In this document: positions 34,602 to 42,162 of the stretch, one piece after another | How positions within the stretch are numbered: the stretch's first letter is position 1 | Layout: every line of letters begins with the position of its first letter | NCBI GenBank assembly: GCA_947168515.1 | Contig: CAMVMF010000017.1 | Location: 1-50,386, forward strand | Length of the DNA stretch: 50,386 nucleotides | Direction: 5' to 3' | Source: an uncultured Bacteroidales bacterium | GTDB lineage: Bacteria > Bacteroidota > Bacteroidia > Bacteroidales > P3 | Program-made: the position numbers and the translations under genes | The notes under the pieces: generated by a model | What the model was told of the DNA's origin: nothing | What the model saw: only the letters and a program-made list of their open reading frames with translations | Databases searched by the model: none

Positions 34602-35797
34602 AAACACTTGTCAATATCTTCGATCCCCAGGAGCCCACGGCGGCCTATCTTTTCTTAAAACAGTACTATCAGGAGGGCGACCGCCTGCTCTTCATCTCCA
34701 CGCGCGAGGACCGTGAGGATGTCGCTCCCTATGCCTCGCTCTTCAATATTCCCGAAGAGCAGATCACCATCATCTCCTTCCATCGTAGCGAGGACAGCTA
34801 CATCTATGAACGCATCTGCCGTCGGCTGCGTGCCCAGCTGTCCAGCCAGCAGGAGTATTGGGTCAACCTGGCGGGCGGCACGCGCTACTCCGCCTTGGCC
34901 ATCCAACATGTTTTCGAGAACTTCAATGCCCGTTTTTTCTATGTGCAGACGCGGGAGAACCTCATCGTCAGTTCCTTCTTCGACAACAGCATCTACGACA
35001 ACGACGACACCATCGACCCCATCCGCTATCGGATGACCATAGGCGAGTACCTGCAGCTGCATGGTCTCAACCACGATGTCGACTCCCGTCCCCACACGCC
35101 CATACGCAGTTTCGACGATGCCCGCCGCATCTTCGATTGTTTCAAGGCCCGCCGCCTTACCGATCCGGCCTACCACACCCTCGAACTGCTACGCCTCCAC
35201 TACCGCGGCTCGCGCCGTCCCGTGCCCTTGGCCACCATCGCCCGTGGAGCCTCCCGCACCAAAGAGGCTGCACCTGCCATCTTCTCGCTGCTACAACAGC
35301 TGGGATTCGTCCCACAGGACCCCGACCGCCTTACTCCGGCCGAACTCGACTACCTCACTGGCGGTTGGTTCGAGGAGTATGTCTACTATATCCTCTCCCG
35401 CCATGTCCGTCCCAATCAGATAGCCATCGGTGTCCGCATCTCGCGCCCGGGTAGCCGCCAGCACAACAACGAGCTCGATGTGGTTTTCATCAAGTCTAAC
35501 ACCCTCTTCGTCGTCGAGTGCAAGACCGGCGTGGCCACAGACCATCTCTTCAATGAAATAGTCTACAAAGCCCGTGCCCTCAAAGAGACCTTCCTCGGAC
35601 TCTCCTCCCGCTCCTACATCTTCACCCTCAAGAACGACTACGACCACCATCTGGCTCAGGTGGCCGACATCATGGGTGTCACCCTCTGCCCCAAAGGCAC
35701 CCTCACCAGCCCCGCCAAGATGCGCAAAGTCTACGATGCCATCATCCGACAGTCACACGAGGTGAAAATTTGTGATAAGGTAAAAGGTAAAAACTAA
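34598..35797 (+). CDS. Card1/Can2-like CARF-domain nuclease (DUF1887 family)
   Basis: This 399-residue cytosolic protein has an N-terminal Rossmann-like CARF domain (about 1-150) with the ligand-loop motif NLAGGTRYSALA (90-101) where cyclic oligoadenylate binds in relatives, a helical middle (150-245), and a C-terminal PD-(D/E)xK nuclease (about 250-399) with a helical Glu (WFEEY, 257-261), Asp294 (NELDVVF) and Glu308-x-Lys310 (VVECKTG). The arrangement and size match Card1/Can2, nucleases switched on by cyclic tetra-adenylate made by type III CRISPR. No cas gene or array lies in this window. The 4-bp overlap with the T9SS gene may mean only that transcription is shared. Confidence 0.85.
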   Translation: MKTLVNIFDPQEPTAAYLFLKQYYQEGDRLLFISTREDREDVAPYASLFNIPEEQITIISFHRSEDSYIYERICRRLRAQLSSQQEYWVNLAGGTRYSALAIQHVFENFNARFFYVQTRENLIVSSFFDNSIYDNDDTIDPIRYRMTIGEYLQLHGLNHDVDSRPHTPIRSFDDARRIFDCFKARRLTDPAYHTLELLRLHYRGSRRPVPLATIARGASRTKEAAPAIFSLLQQLGFVPQDPDRLTPAELDYLTGGWFEEYVYYILSRHVRPNQIAIGVRISRPGSRQHNNELDVVFIKSNTLFVVECKTGVATDHLFNEIVYKARALKETFLGLSSRSYIFTLKNDYDHHLAQVADIMGVTLCPKGTLTSPAKMRKVYDAIIRQSHEVKICDKVKGKN

Positions 35798-35825
35798 AAA
35801 CTAAAAAGGTGGGCGAGGTTGAGAA

Positions 35826-35960
<135 letters not shown>

Positions 35961-36057
35961 GTACACGATCACCACTAATCTATAAATCTATTTAATCTAT
36001 AAAATCTATCTAATCTATTCAATCTATCTAATCTATAAAATCTATTCTCCTTCCATT

Positions 36058-37209
36058 ATGAGACAGTTTTTGTTACTATTTTCCTTTCTCTGTCTTTTTT
36101 TCTTGCCTGTGATGGCCAACGACGGCGTCTACTACACCTCTGGCAACCAGCTGGTGCCTATGCAGGAAACTGACATCAGCGTGCGTAAGGAGGTCCTCAC
36201 CATCACTCTCTTGGATAGTTCGGTTGCCTTGGTGGATGTCTACTATGAGTTTTTCAACCCCAATGCTACTGCCAAGACGGTCCTCATGGGCTTTGAGGCC
36301 GACCCGCCGTCGGGCGATTACCCACAATTCAGCTGGGGTGGGGGACACCCGTTCATCGGCGGTTTCACCGTCGAGATGAATGGTCGCACACTCTCTTTCC
36401 GCAACGGCATCTGCCTGCTAGGCAGCCGTAAACTAGACACCATCACCTTGGGCGATAAATATCAACTTGACGAGAGTGGTTTTATTTTTGAGAAAGCCAC
36501 ATACCGATACCCCGAGGTTGCCTTTGTCTACTACTTCGATGCCATCTTCCAGCCGGGGCTCAACCGTGTGCACCATACCTACACTTTTCGTCCCGCCAAT
36601 AGCAACGCCAGTAGCTTTTCCGTAGACTACAAGCTCACCCCGGCAGCCCGCTGGGCCAATGGGCAGATAGACGACTTCACCCTCGTGGTGCGGGCCCACC
36701 ATACGGCCAAGCATTTTGTCATTGCCGACAGCATCTTCCCCAATCCTCAGTTCACCCTCACCGAAGGCACTGGCAAACACCGCCACACGGCCACCTGCTT
36801 CTGGCAGCAACCTGGCCACGAGTTCTCCTTACGCAATGGTTCGTACACACTCCACGTGCGCCATTTTAAACCCTGCAGGGAGCTGAGTATCGTCTCCGCC
36901 GACAACTGCCTTACCTTTCAAGACTTTTATGCCGACCACATCGACCTGCCTTTCGGCTTTTTCTACGACCGCACCAGCCTCCTCGGCCTCGGGTATCAGG
37001 CCTATATGCTCCCTCGTGACGAGGCCTTTCGCCGCCGCATCGCCCGCAACCTGCCCTATGCCCACCGTGGCCGCGTGTTCAAGAGCCCAGAACTCCAAAA
37101 GTATTTCGAGTCGCTCTGGTGGTATATGCCCGACCCCGACTATGTCGACGACCCTTCCGACTTCACCGAATGCGACCGCGAATATATCAAGTGGGGCAAA
37201 GGTGAGTGA
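36058..37209 (+). CDS. Secreted protein, DUF4424-like (tentative)
   Basis: The 383-residue product has a signal peptide (cleavage near PVMANDG). The mature start DGVYYTSGNQLVPMQETDISVRKEVLTI resembles the DUF4424 family, exported proteins with a beta-rich N-terminal domain. The C-terminal part contains FKPCRELSIVS, a Tyr/Leu-rich helical stretch, and YARG-like and CDREYIKWG segments. The function of the family is unknown. The start is followed by the Cys-free mature N-terminus, so it is periplasmic or released, not a lipoprotein. It has no T9SS sorting domain. Confidence 0.75.
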   Translation: MRQFLLLFSFLCLFFLPVMANDGVYYTSGNQLVPMQETDISVRKEVLTITLLDSSVALVDVYYEFFNPNATAKTVLMGFEADPPSGDYPQFSWGGGHPFIGGFTVEMNGRTLSFRNGICLLGSRKLDTITLGDKYQLDESGFIFEKATYRYPEVAFVYYFDAIFQPGLNRVHHTYTFRPANSNASSFSVDYKLTPAARWANGQIDDFTLVVRAHHTAKHFVIADSIFPNPQFTLTEGTGKHRHTATCFWQQPGHEFSLRNGSYTLHVRHFKPCRELSIVSADNCLTFQDFYADHIDLPFGFFYDRTSLLGLGYQAYMLPRDEAFRRRIARNLPYAHRGRVFKSPELQKYFESLWWYMPDPDYVDDPSDFTECDREYIKWGKGE

Positions 37210-37445
37210 TTGTCTCTTTTGAGCAGAGAGACCAAATACCCAAATCGCAGATGTTCTTTGAAAAAATGTCTGGTTGAATCCTGTGGCCACACCCCAACCA
37301 CTTGGTACAAGTACCCTTGGGTGTGTCGTACCTGTGGCTTTTTGTCGTTTTGTACCTGTTGCCATTGCAAGAAGCGATTAAATAACAAGGTTTAGCGATA
37401 CAGGCTCGGCTTGCCGTGCTCACAATCGACTTGCCAAAGTTGGGC

Positions 37446-37516
37446 GCAAAGAAAGCCTGCCTGCTTTGCTGAGACATACCTACAACCCAAATAACCCCAT
37501 CACATAGTGTGGGGTT
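37446..37516 (-). repeat. Intergenic hairpin repeat, partial copy G (inverted)
   Basis: A GCAAAG...CTTTGC stem (37446-37451 with 37464-37469) with flanks like module X of copies D and F, followed by M2-like AACCCCA/TGGGGTT (37493-37516). No M1 or M3 follows clearly. Confidence 0.6.
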
Positions 37517-37551
37517 ATTGGTTGACATTCGTTTATCAATACATCTCTAAC

Positions 37552-37718
37552 GGAACGTTTTTGTTAAGCCGAACGCAGAGGGCAAATCACGAAGTGTTTG
37601 CACTATGCTGAGGCGAGAAAACGACTCATGAAATGGAACGTTTTTGTTAAGCCGAAAGCAGAGGGCAAATCACGAAGTGTTCGCACTATGCTGAGGCGAG
37701 AAAAACGACTCATGAAAT
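37552..37718. repeat. Two tandem copies of an 83-bp repeat
   Basis: Copies begin at 37552 and 37635 and differ by only a few bases. Each has GGAACGTTTTTGTTAAGCC, then GCAGAGGGCAAATCACGAAGTGTttGC (a hairpin) and CTGAGGCGAG...CATGAAATG. A third fragment of the start, 25 bp long with one change, lies at 50332-50356 near the right edge. After the second copy the sequence TTTTGATAGCGTAGGTGAGAAC resembles 4069-4090. Confidence 0.75.
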
Positions 37719-38215
37719 GAAATGTTTTGATAGCGTAGGTGAGAACTCTGCGCTCTCATTTCTTGTCATTTGTTTACCTTATTGTTTAATTCCACTTATT
37801 CCATTCGGACATAGCTTTTACCCTTTGCCAAATAGATTACACTATATAATACGTAATCCAAAAGCAAAAAACTACAGAATGGTGAATTTTTTTCGATAAT
37901 AGTTTTTCTGTGCCTTTATGTTATATCTCTGTCCTGCATAATACTCAATCCTTCTGGGGTAGAGCTATCAAAGACTTCGATCATATTGCGTGAGGTTTAA
38001 TAATCGAATATGTTAACAAAGACATTGGGTGCATTAGCCAAGTGTTTACTCTCGCCCGACACGTTGGGCAAGTGCTTCAGTATCCTTCTGCAACTAGCTC
38101 GCAAATTGCTATCATCAGCACCGGCATGTAAGAAGCATGGCAACTCCACACAAATTCCCTGTTAATAGGCACCAGTTGTTCTGCATACTTGTCGAAACAG
38201 GAGCTATATATAGCA
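37719..38215. other. Gene-poor gap before the HerA gene
   Basis: No gene is supported here. A stop-free minus-strand stretch of 55 codons (37997-38161), reading NIFDY before its stop, could be the worn 3' end of a gene but cannot be named. The operon on the minus strand ends at 38216 with no clear hairpin terminator. Confidence 0.4.
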
Positions 38216-39820
38216 TTAAATCAGATGTGTCACCTTTATCTTCTTCCAACTCGGCCCCAATCCCAATTCTGCCAGCGAGTTGTCGCGAGTGATCAGTTCT
38301 CCCTTCTGCAGGTTGGTGATGGCTTGTTTCAGTTCTTGCAGCTGACTTCCGCTCACACCAAACAGGTCCTTCAGCACGGAATCGTTCTGCTGTTGCTGTT
38401 TCATAATGAGCGGATACTGTGCGTTGGCGTAGAAATCGAATCCTTTGCTCTTGAAGTCCTCCATATTCTGAGTGGCCAGAATGATGCTCATACCTTTGTT
38501 TCTTCCGACGGCAATTAGGTTTTGCAATGGTTTATTCTCAAACCCAAGCATATAGTGAGCCTCGTCGATGATGGTAAAATGGCGTATCTCCACACGTTCG
38601 TCGTTGGTGGCCTGTTTGGGAAGTTCCTCGTAGATATTGTTCAGTTTCGAGATAACGAAGTACACTATGGCCTTTGCAATGATTCCGTTCTTCTCGAATT
38701 TGCCGAGGTTGATGATATTGCAGGTGTGCACCAGGTCGACTTTATCCTCGTTGGCGAAGATGTTGTTATTCACCAATTGGTTGAGTACCGACTTCACACT
38801 ATCCATCTCACTTTGTTTCTTCTCGGGGAGCAGACGGCTGTAGTGGTCGAAAATCATTTTGAAATTGACCGGACGCATCTGGTTGGCTTTGTATGCGTTC
38901 ACGATGGCCTCACTCAACCGGTTGTCCATATTGGCACTGATTTTCGCTCCTGAGGATATAGCCAGCAATGCCGTCGCCATTGTGGTGGAATAGAGGTTCA
39001 GCTCGTTGACAGGTTTTCCTGTGAAGTCCTTGAACGGGGTGAACGGCAGCGGATGTTCCATCGGGTTGAGGATACAGCTGCTGTCGGTGTCGAAATGCGA
39101 AAGCCAGGCGGCATTGGCAGGGTCGGAGAACTCGCCCTTGTAGTCGAAGAGCAGGAAATTGACCGGATAGTGGGTGTCGCTCGATGCCGACCGCAACTGT
39201 TGCAGCAGCACGGCCAGCAGGTTGCTCTTGCCGCTGCCCGTGGTGCCAGCCACCAGTATCTGCGTGTTGGCGATAGAGCGGCTATTGATGTCGAGTGTGG
39301 CAGGCATATCGTCGCCATAACTGCCGATGCAGAGGTTCAGCACGGGTATGTCGCTCGTGCTTGCACCACCACGTAGAGGCGAGAATCGCAGCCAGTCGTC
39401 GATGCCACCTTCTTTCATCAGCAGGTCGCGTCCACGAAGAATCTCGTGTCCAATCACCTGACTGATGAACCTTGCCGAATTCCAGTCGGCATCCACATCA
39501 TGATAACGCATCTTTAGCAAGGCTTCAATAACCTGTCCTATTTTCTGCTTGGTGAAGAATGTCGTAGGATACGGAGTTCCTGATGATTGCAGATTATTCT
39601 GTTCTATTTCCTTTGCAGTACGTGGCGTTTTGTCTGCCAATCCAGCAAGCAGACACATTCGCATCACCACGCTCTGCGAGAGAACTACGGGTCTTTCGTC
39701 GCTAGCATAAGAATGAAGGTTGATGCGTTGCTCTAATGCATTTTTGAGATCAACAGTCATCTCATTCATATCCTTAATCGATGTTATCGAGTTATCTATT
39801 ACCAAATTATCTACTGTCAT
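38216..39820 (-). CDS. HerA-like ATPase with DndE-like N-terminal region
   Basis: Last gene of the defence operon, 534 residues. The ATG at 39820 is preferred over an in-frame TTG at 39829; a GAGG lies just upstream. The central and C-terminal part is a HerA/FtsK-type hexameric ATPase: Walker A AGTTGSGKS (191-199), FDYKGEFS (225-232), Walker B TIIDEAH (416-422), sensor ILATQN (447-452) and Arg440 as a possible finger. Residues about 25-130 (QRINLHSYAS, VVMRMCLLAG, VIEALLKMRY) recall the small DNA-binding protein DndE; this is my tentative reading. HerA-type motors work with nucleases in several defence systems. It follows the DndD-like gene by 39 bp. Confidence 0.85.
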   Translation of the reverse strand: MTVDNLVIDNSITSIKDMNEMTVDLKNALEQRINLHSYASDERPVVLSQSVVMRMCLLAGLADKTPRTAKEIEQNNLQSSGTPYPTTFFTKQKIGQVIEALLKMRYHDVDADWNSARFISQVIGHEILRGRDLLMKEGGIDDWLRFSPLRGGASTSDIPVLNLCIGSYGDDMPATLDINSRSIANTQILVAGTTGSGKSNLLAVLLQQLRSASSDTHYPVNFLLFDYKGEFSDPANAAWLSHFDTDSSCILNPMEHPLPFTPFKDFTGKPVNELNLYSTTMATALLAISSGAKISANMDNRLSEAIVNAYKANQMRPVNFKMIFDHYSRLLPEKKQSEMDSVKSVLNQLVNNNIFANEDKVDLVHTCNIINLGKFEKNGIIAKAIVYFVISKLNNIYEELPKQATNDERVEIRHFTIIDEAHYMLGFENKPLQNLIAVGRNKGMSIILATQNMEDFKSKGFDFYANAQYPLIMKQQQQNDSVLKDLFGVSGSQLQELKQAITNLQKGELITRDNSLAELGLGPSWKKIKVTHLI

Positions 39821-39859
39821 AATCCTCAATCGTTAATGGTGATTTTTATGGTCGTTCAC

Positions 39860-41875
39860 TCAAATGCTTTCGTGTTCGACTCCGAAATAGTCGTTTGTGA
39901 TGTTGGTGCACTGAGCCTCTTTGTCGCGATGCAGGGTGTATGTCTTTGCCAAAAAGGGAGCTATCTTCTTGAAGTCGCGCTCGGTGGTGATTTCGGTGTC
40001 GGTGCTGAGCAGGATGGTTTGGTGCGCTAGGTCTGGGAAGTAGTGTTCCAGTATCACCTCGCGGCTCTCCTTGTCCAACACGCCCATTACCGTGTCGATC
40101 ATCACAGGAGGGTTGTAGTCGCCCAGTTCGTAGAGTACTTTCAGCAGCACCTGCATTACCGTCTGCTTGGCACCGGCGTTCAGCTGGCTCAGGTATATCT
40201 CGTTGCCGTTCTGATGGTATATCTTGAAGCTCATTTCCTCGCCGTTGTCGCTTGCGAGGTCTACACGGCCGATGACACCGGCATACACCACCAAGTTTAG
40301 GTTCAGCTGCTCCTTCATCATCTGCTCGATGCTTTTTCGCTTGGCGGCAAGCAGTTTGGCCGACAGGGTCTTGAAAAATCCTGGCAGTTTGCACAGCATG
40401 TCGTATTGCGGATCGGGAATCTGCGGTATGTCGTAGTCGTAGCTGGCTATGCGGTCGGTGAGGCGCTGTATCTCGCGTTCCGTTTCGGAAATTTTGCCTT
40501 TCAGTTCCACCATCCGTTTCTCGTTGTCCTCATAGAGGGTGATGAGGTTGTAATCCAACCCGCTCAGCTCGCGCTCGAAGCTCTGCAACTGTTCGCGTTT
40601 GCGTGGCAGGTCGGCCACATCCATATCAATGCTCTCGCGTTCGTTGTCCAGTTGCAGGAACTGGTTGACGTAGGCATCGGTGATGAGTTTCTCCAGTACC
40701 TCCACGTTGGCGTCGCTCAGGTAGGGGTATTTCTCGGACAGCACGTCGCCGTGCTTGCGTCCTTTCTGCATGTGGCGCACTATGTCGTCCACCTTCACGC
40801 CCTGCAGTTCCTGGTAACTCTCGGTCAGGTAGTCGACAATATCGCGCGTGATGCGCGTCAGTTGCTCGTCGCTGATTTCTTCGTTGCGTTCCTGTGCCAG
40901 ACGCTTGCGCTCGTTGACAATCAGCTCCACCTCGGGACGTATGCGGTGGGCCAATGCGGGAAAGAGCACGTTCAGCTCCAGATCCTTCACCACCTTGTCC
41001 ACGCTGTCGCGATAGTCGGCGGCTTTCTTCTCCACCTGCTTTATGCTTTCCTTCTGCTTGGCTATGCGGTCGCGCGTCACGTTGTCGGCCGAGCGTCCTT
41101 GCTTCAGTTGCTCGTAGTGCTCGCGGTTCTCGCTCGAGTAGGCCAACGCCTTGTCGTAGTCTTCGCGCAGTTGCTTCAATTCGGCTTCCCTGAGCTGCCG
41201 TTGGTGTCCCAGCTGCTCGTATTCCTGCCGTTGCTTCTCGTTCTCCAGCTTGGCGGCTTTCTTCTCGGCCAGCAGCTGCTCGGCGGCTTCGTTCAGTTGG
41301 TAGTATTTGTTGAAGCCCATCACCGAGTTGATGTTTTTCATTATCAGACGGCTGATTTGCTCTTCCTTCACCAGCTCGCTGGTCTTCATGGCGTCGAAGA
41401 GGAAGTAGTTGCTCAGTTCCGACGGCAGGTTGGCGGCGATGATTTTCTTCACCACCTCCTCGTTGGCCACACGTTGGGCGTTGGGGGTGGCGATGCCATA
41501 GCTGTAGCGGTTGCCGTTCATGTTGAGGTCCACATTCCAGCGCACCTTGCCGTCGATGAACTGGTAGGTGCGGCGCAGCTTGTAAGGTGTCTCGTTGCCC
41601 AGCACCAATCCGCTGAACGATATCTCCAGCACGATGCTCTTGTTTTCAATGCCCTGTTCCAGTTTCACACCGGCGTTGAAATATTCGTCGAACTGGCGTG
41701 CCGTCTTTATCTCCAATCCGTAGAGGGCGTGGTATATGGCGTCGAAGAGGGTCGTCTTGCCGCATCCGTTGCCGCCACCGATGAGGATGATGGGGTGTTC
41801 TTCTTCGGCCGCCAAATCCAGATCCAAACGACGGTAGGTCTTGTAGTTCTCTGCGTAGATATGCGTTATCTTCAT
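39860..41875 (-). CDS. DndD-like SMC/Rad50-type ATPase
   Basis: This 671-residue ATPase begins at 41875 (MKITHIYAENYKTY), where its ATG overlaps the upstream stop (ATGA). An N-terminal ABC half has Walker A IGGGNGCGKTTLF (32-44). A long charged coiled coil (about 190-500) follows without a CxxC zinc hook. The C-terminal half has a degenerate signature LNAGAKQ (565-571), Walker B VMIDTVMGVLD (about 591-601) and HQTILLSTDTEI (about 618-629). This Walker B form (D-T in place of D-E-P) and the LSTDTEI segment are what I associate with DndD of DNA phosphorothioation systems. No DndC-like sulfotransferase is nearby, so it probably serves methylation-based defence. Confidence 0.85.
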   Translation of the reverse strand: MKITHIYAENYKTYRRLDLDLAAEEEHPIILIGGGNGCGKTTLFDAIYHALYGLEIKTARQFDEYFNAGVKLEQGIENKSIVLEISFSGLVLGNETPYKLRRTYQFIDGKVRWNVDLNMNGNRYSYGIATPNAQRVANEEVVKKIIAANLPSELSNYFLFDAMKTSELVKEEQISRLIMKNINSVMGFNKYYQLNEAAEQLLAEKKAAKLENEKQRQEYEQLGHQRQLREAELKQLREDYDKALAYSSENREHYEQLKQGRSADNVTRDRIAKQKESIKQVEKKAADYRDSVDKVVKDLELNVLFPALAHRIRPEVELIVNERKRLAQERNEEISDEQLTRITRDIVDYLTESYQELQGVKVDDIVRHMQKGRKHGDVLSEKYPYLSDANVEVLEKLITDAYVNQFLQLDNERESIDMDVADLPRKREQLQSFERELSGLDYNLITLYEDNEKRMVELKGKISETEREIQRLTDRIASYDYDIPQIPDPQYDMLCKLPGFFKTLSAKLLAAKRKSIEQMMKEQLNLNLVVYAGVIGRVDLASDNGEEMSFKIYHQNGNEIYLSQLNAGAKQTVMQVLLKVLYELGDYNPPVMIDTVMGVLDKESREVILEHYFPDLAHQTILLSTDTEITTERDFKKIAPFLAKTYTLHRDKEAQCTNITNDYFGVEHESI

Positions 41876-42162
41876 GCTTGGCCCTCCTTTATCTCTTTGA
41901 GTGCTTTGTTCAATATCTTGCGCAGCTTCTTGTCGTCTACAGCCTCTTCGTTGCGCGCCTCGTTGTAGGGCTTCAGTATGTATTCCTTCAGCCAGTCGGC
42001 GTCGATGTCGGCATCGCGGGCGGCATCCTCGATGATGTTCATGTCCTCCTGACGGATGCCATAGTGCAGGAAGGTGCGGTCGAGTCCTTTTTTCATGTCT
42101 TTCTTTATTCCGTAGCTGTAGAACGCCAGGTTCTCCAGCATTTTTCTTCTTTTGTCTTTCAT
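41872..42162 (-). CDS. Small helical protein of the defence operon
   Basis: A 96-residue, highly charged, mostly helical protein (KKDMKKGLDRTFLHYG, EYILKPYNEARNEEA, DKKLRKILNKALKEIKEG). Its start overlaps the helicase stop and its stop overlaps the DndD-like start, both as ATGA, so it is a translated, co-regulated gene. It does not resemble DndE clearly, though its size would allow it. It may be a bridging or regulatory subunit of the ATPases; no family is recognised. Confidence 0.75.
   Translation of the reverse strand: MKDKRRKMLENLAFYSYGIKKDMKKGLDRTFLHYGIRQEDMNIIEDAARDADIDADWLKEYILKPYNEARNEEAVDDKKLRKILNKALKEIKEGQA

Noticed and set aside
37997..38161. 55-codon minus-strand frame beside the HerA gene
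   Set aside because: No start, no recognised motif; could be the tail of a lost gene but cannot be supported.
40406..41968. Long plus-strand frame (520 codons) opposite the DndD-like gene
   Set aside because: Shadow frame: it translates to His/Val/Leu/Gln-rich sequence with no motifs, while the minus strand carries intact ABC motifs.
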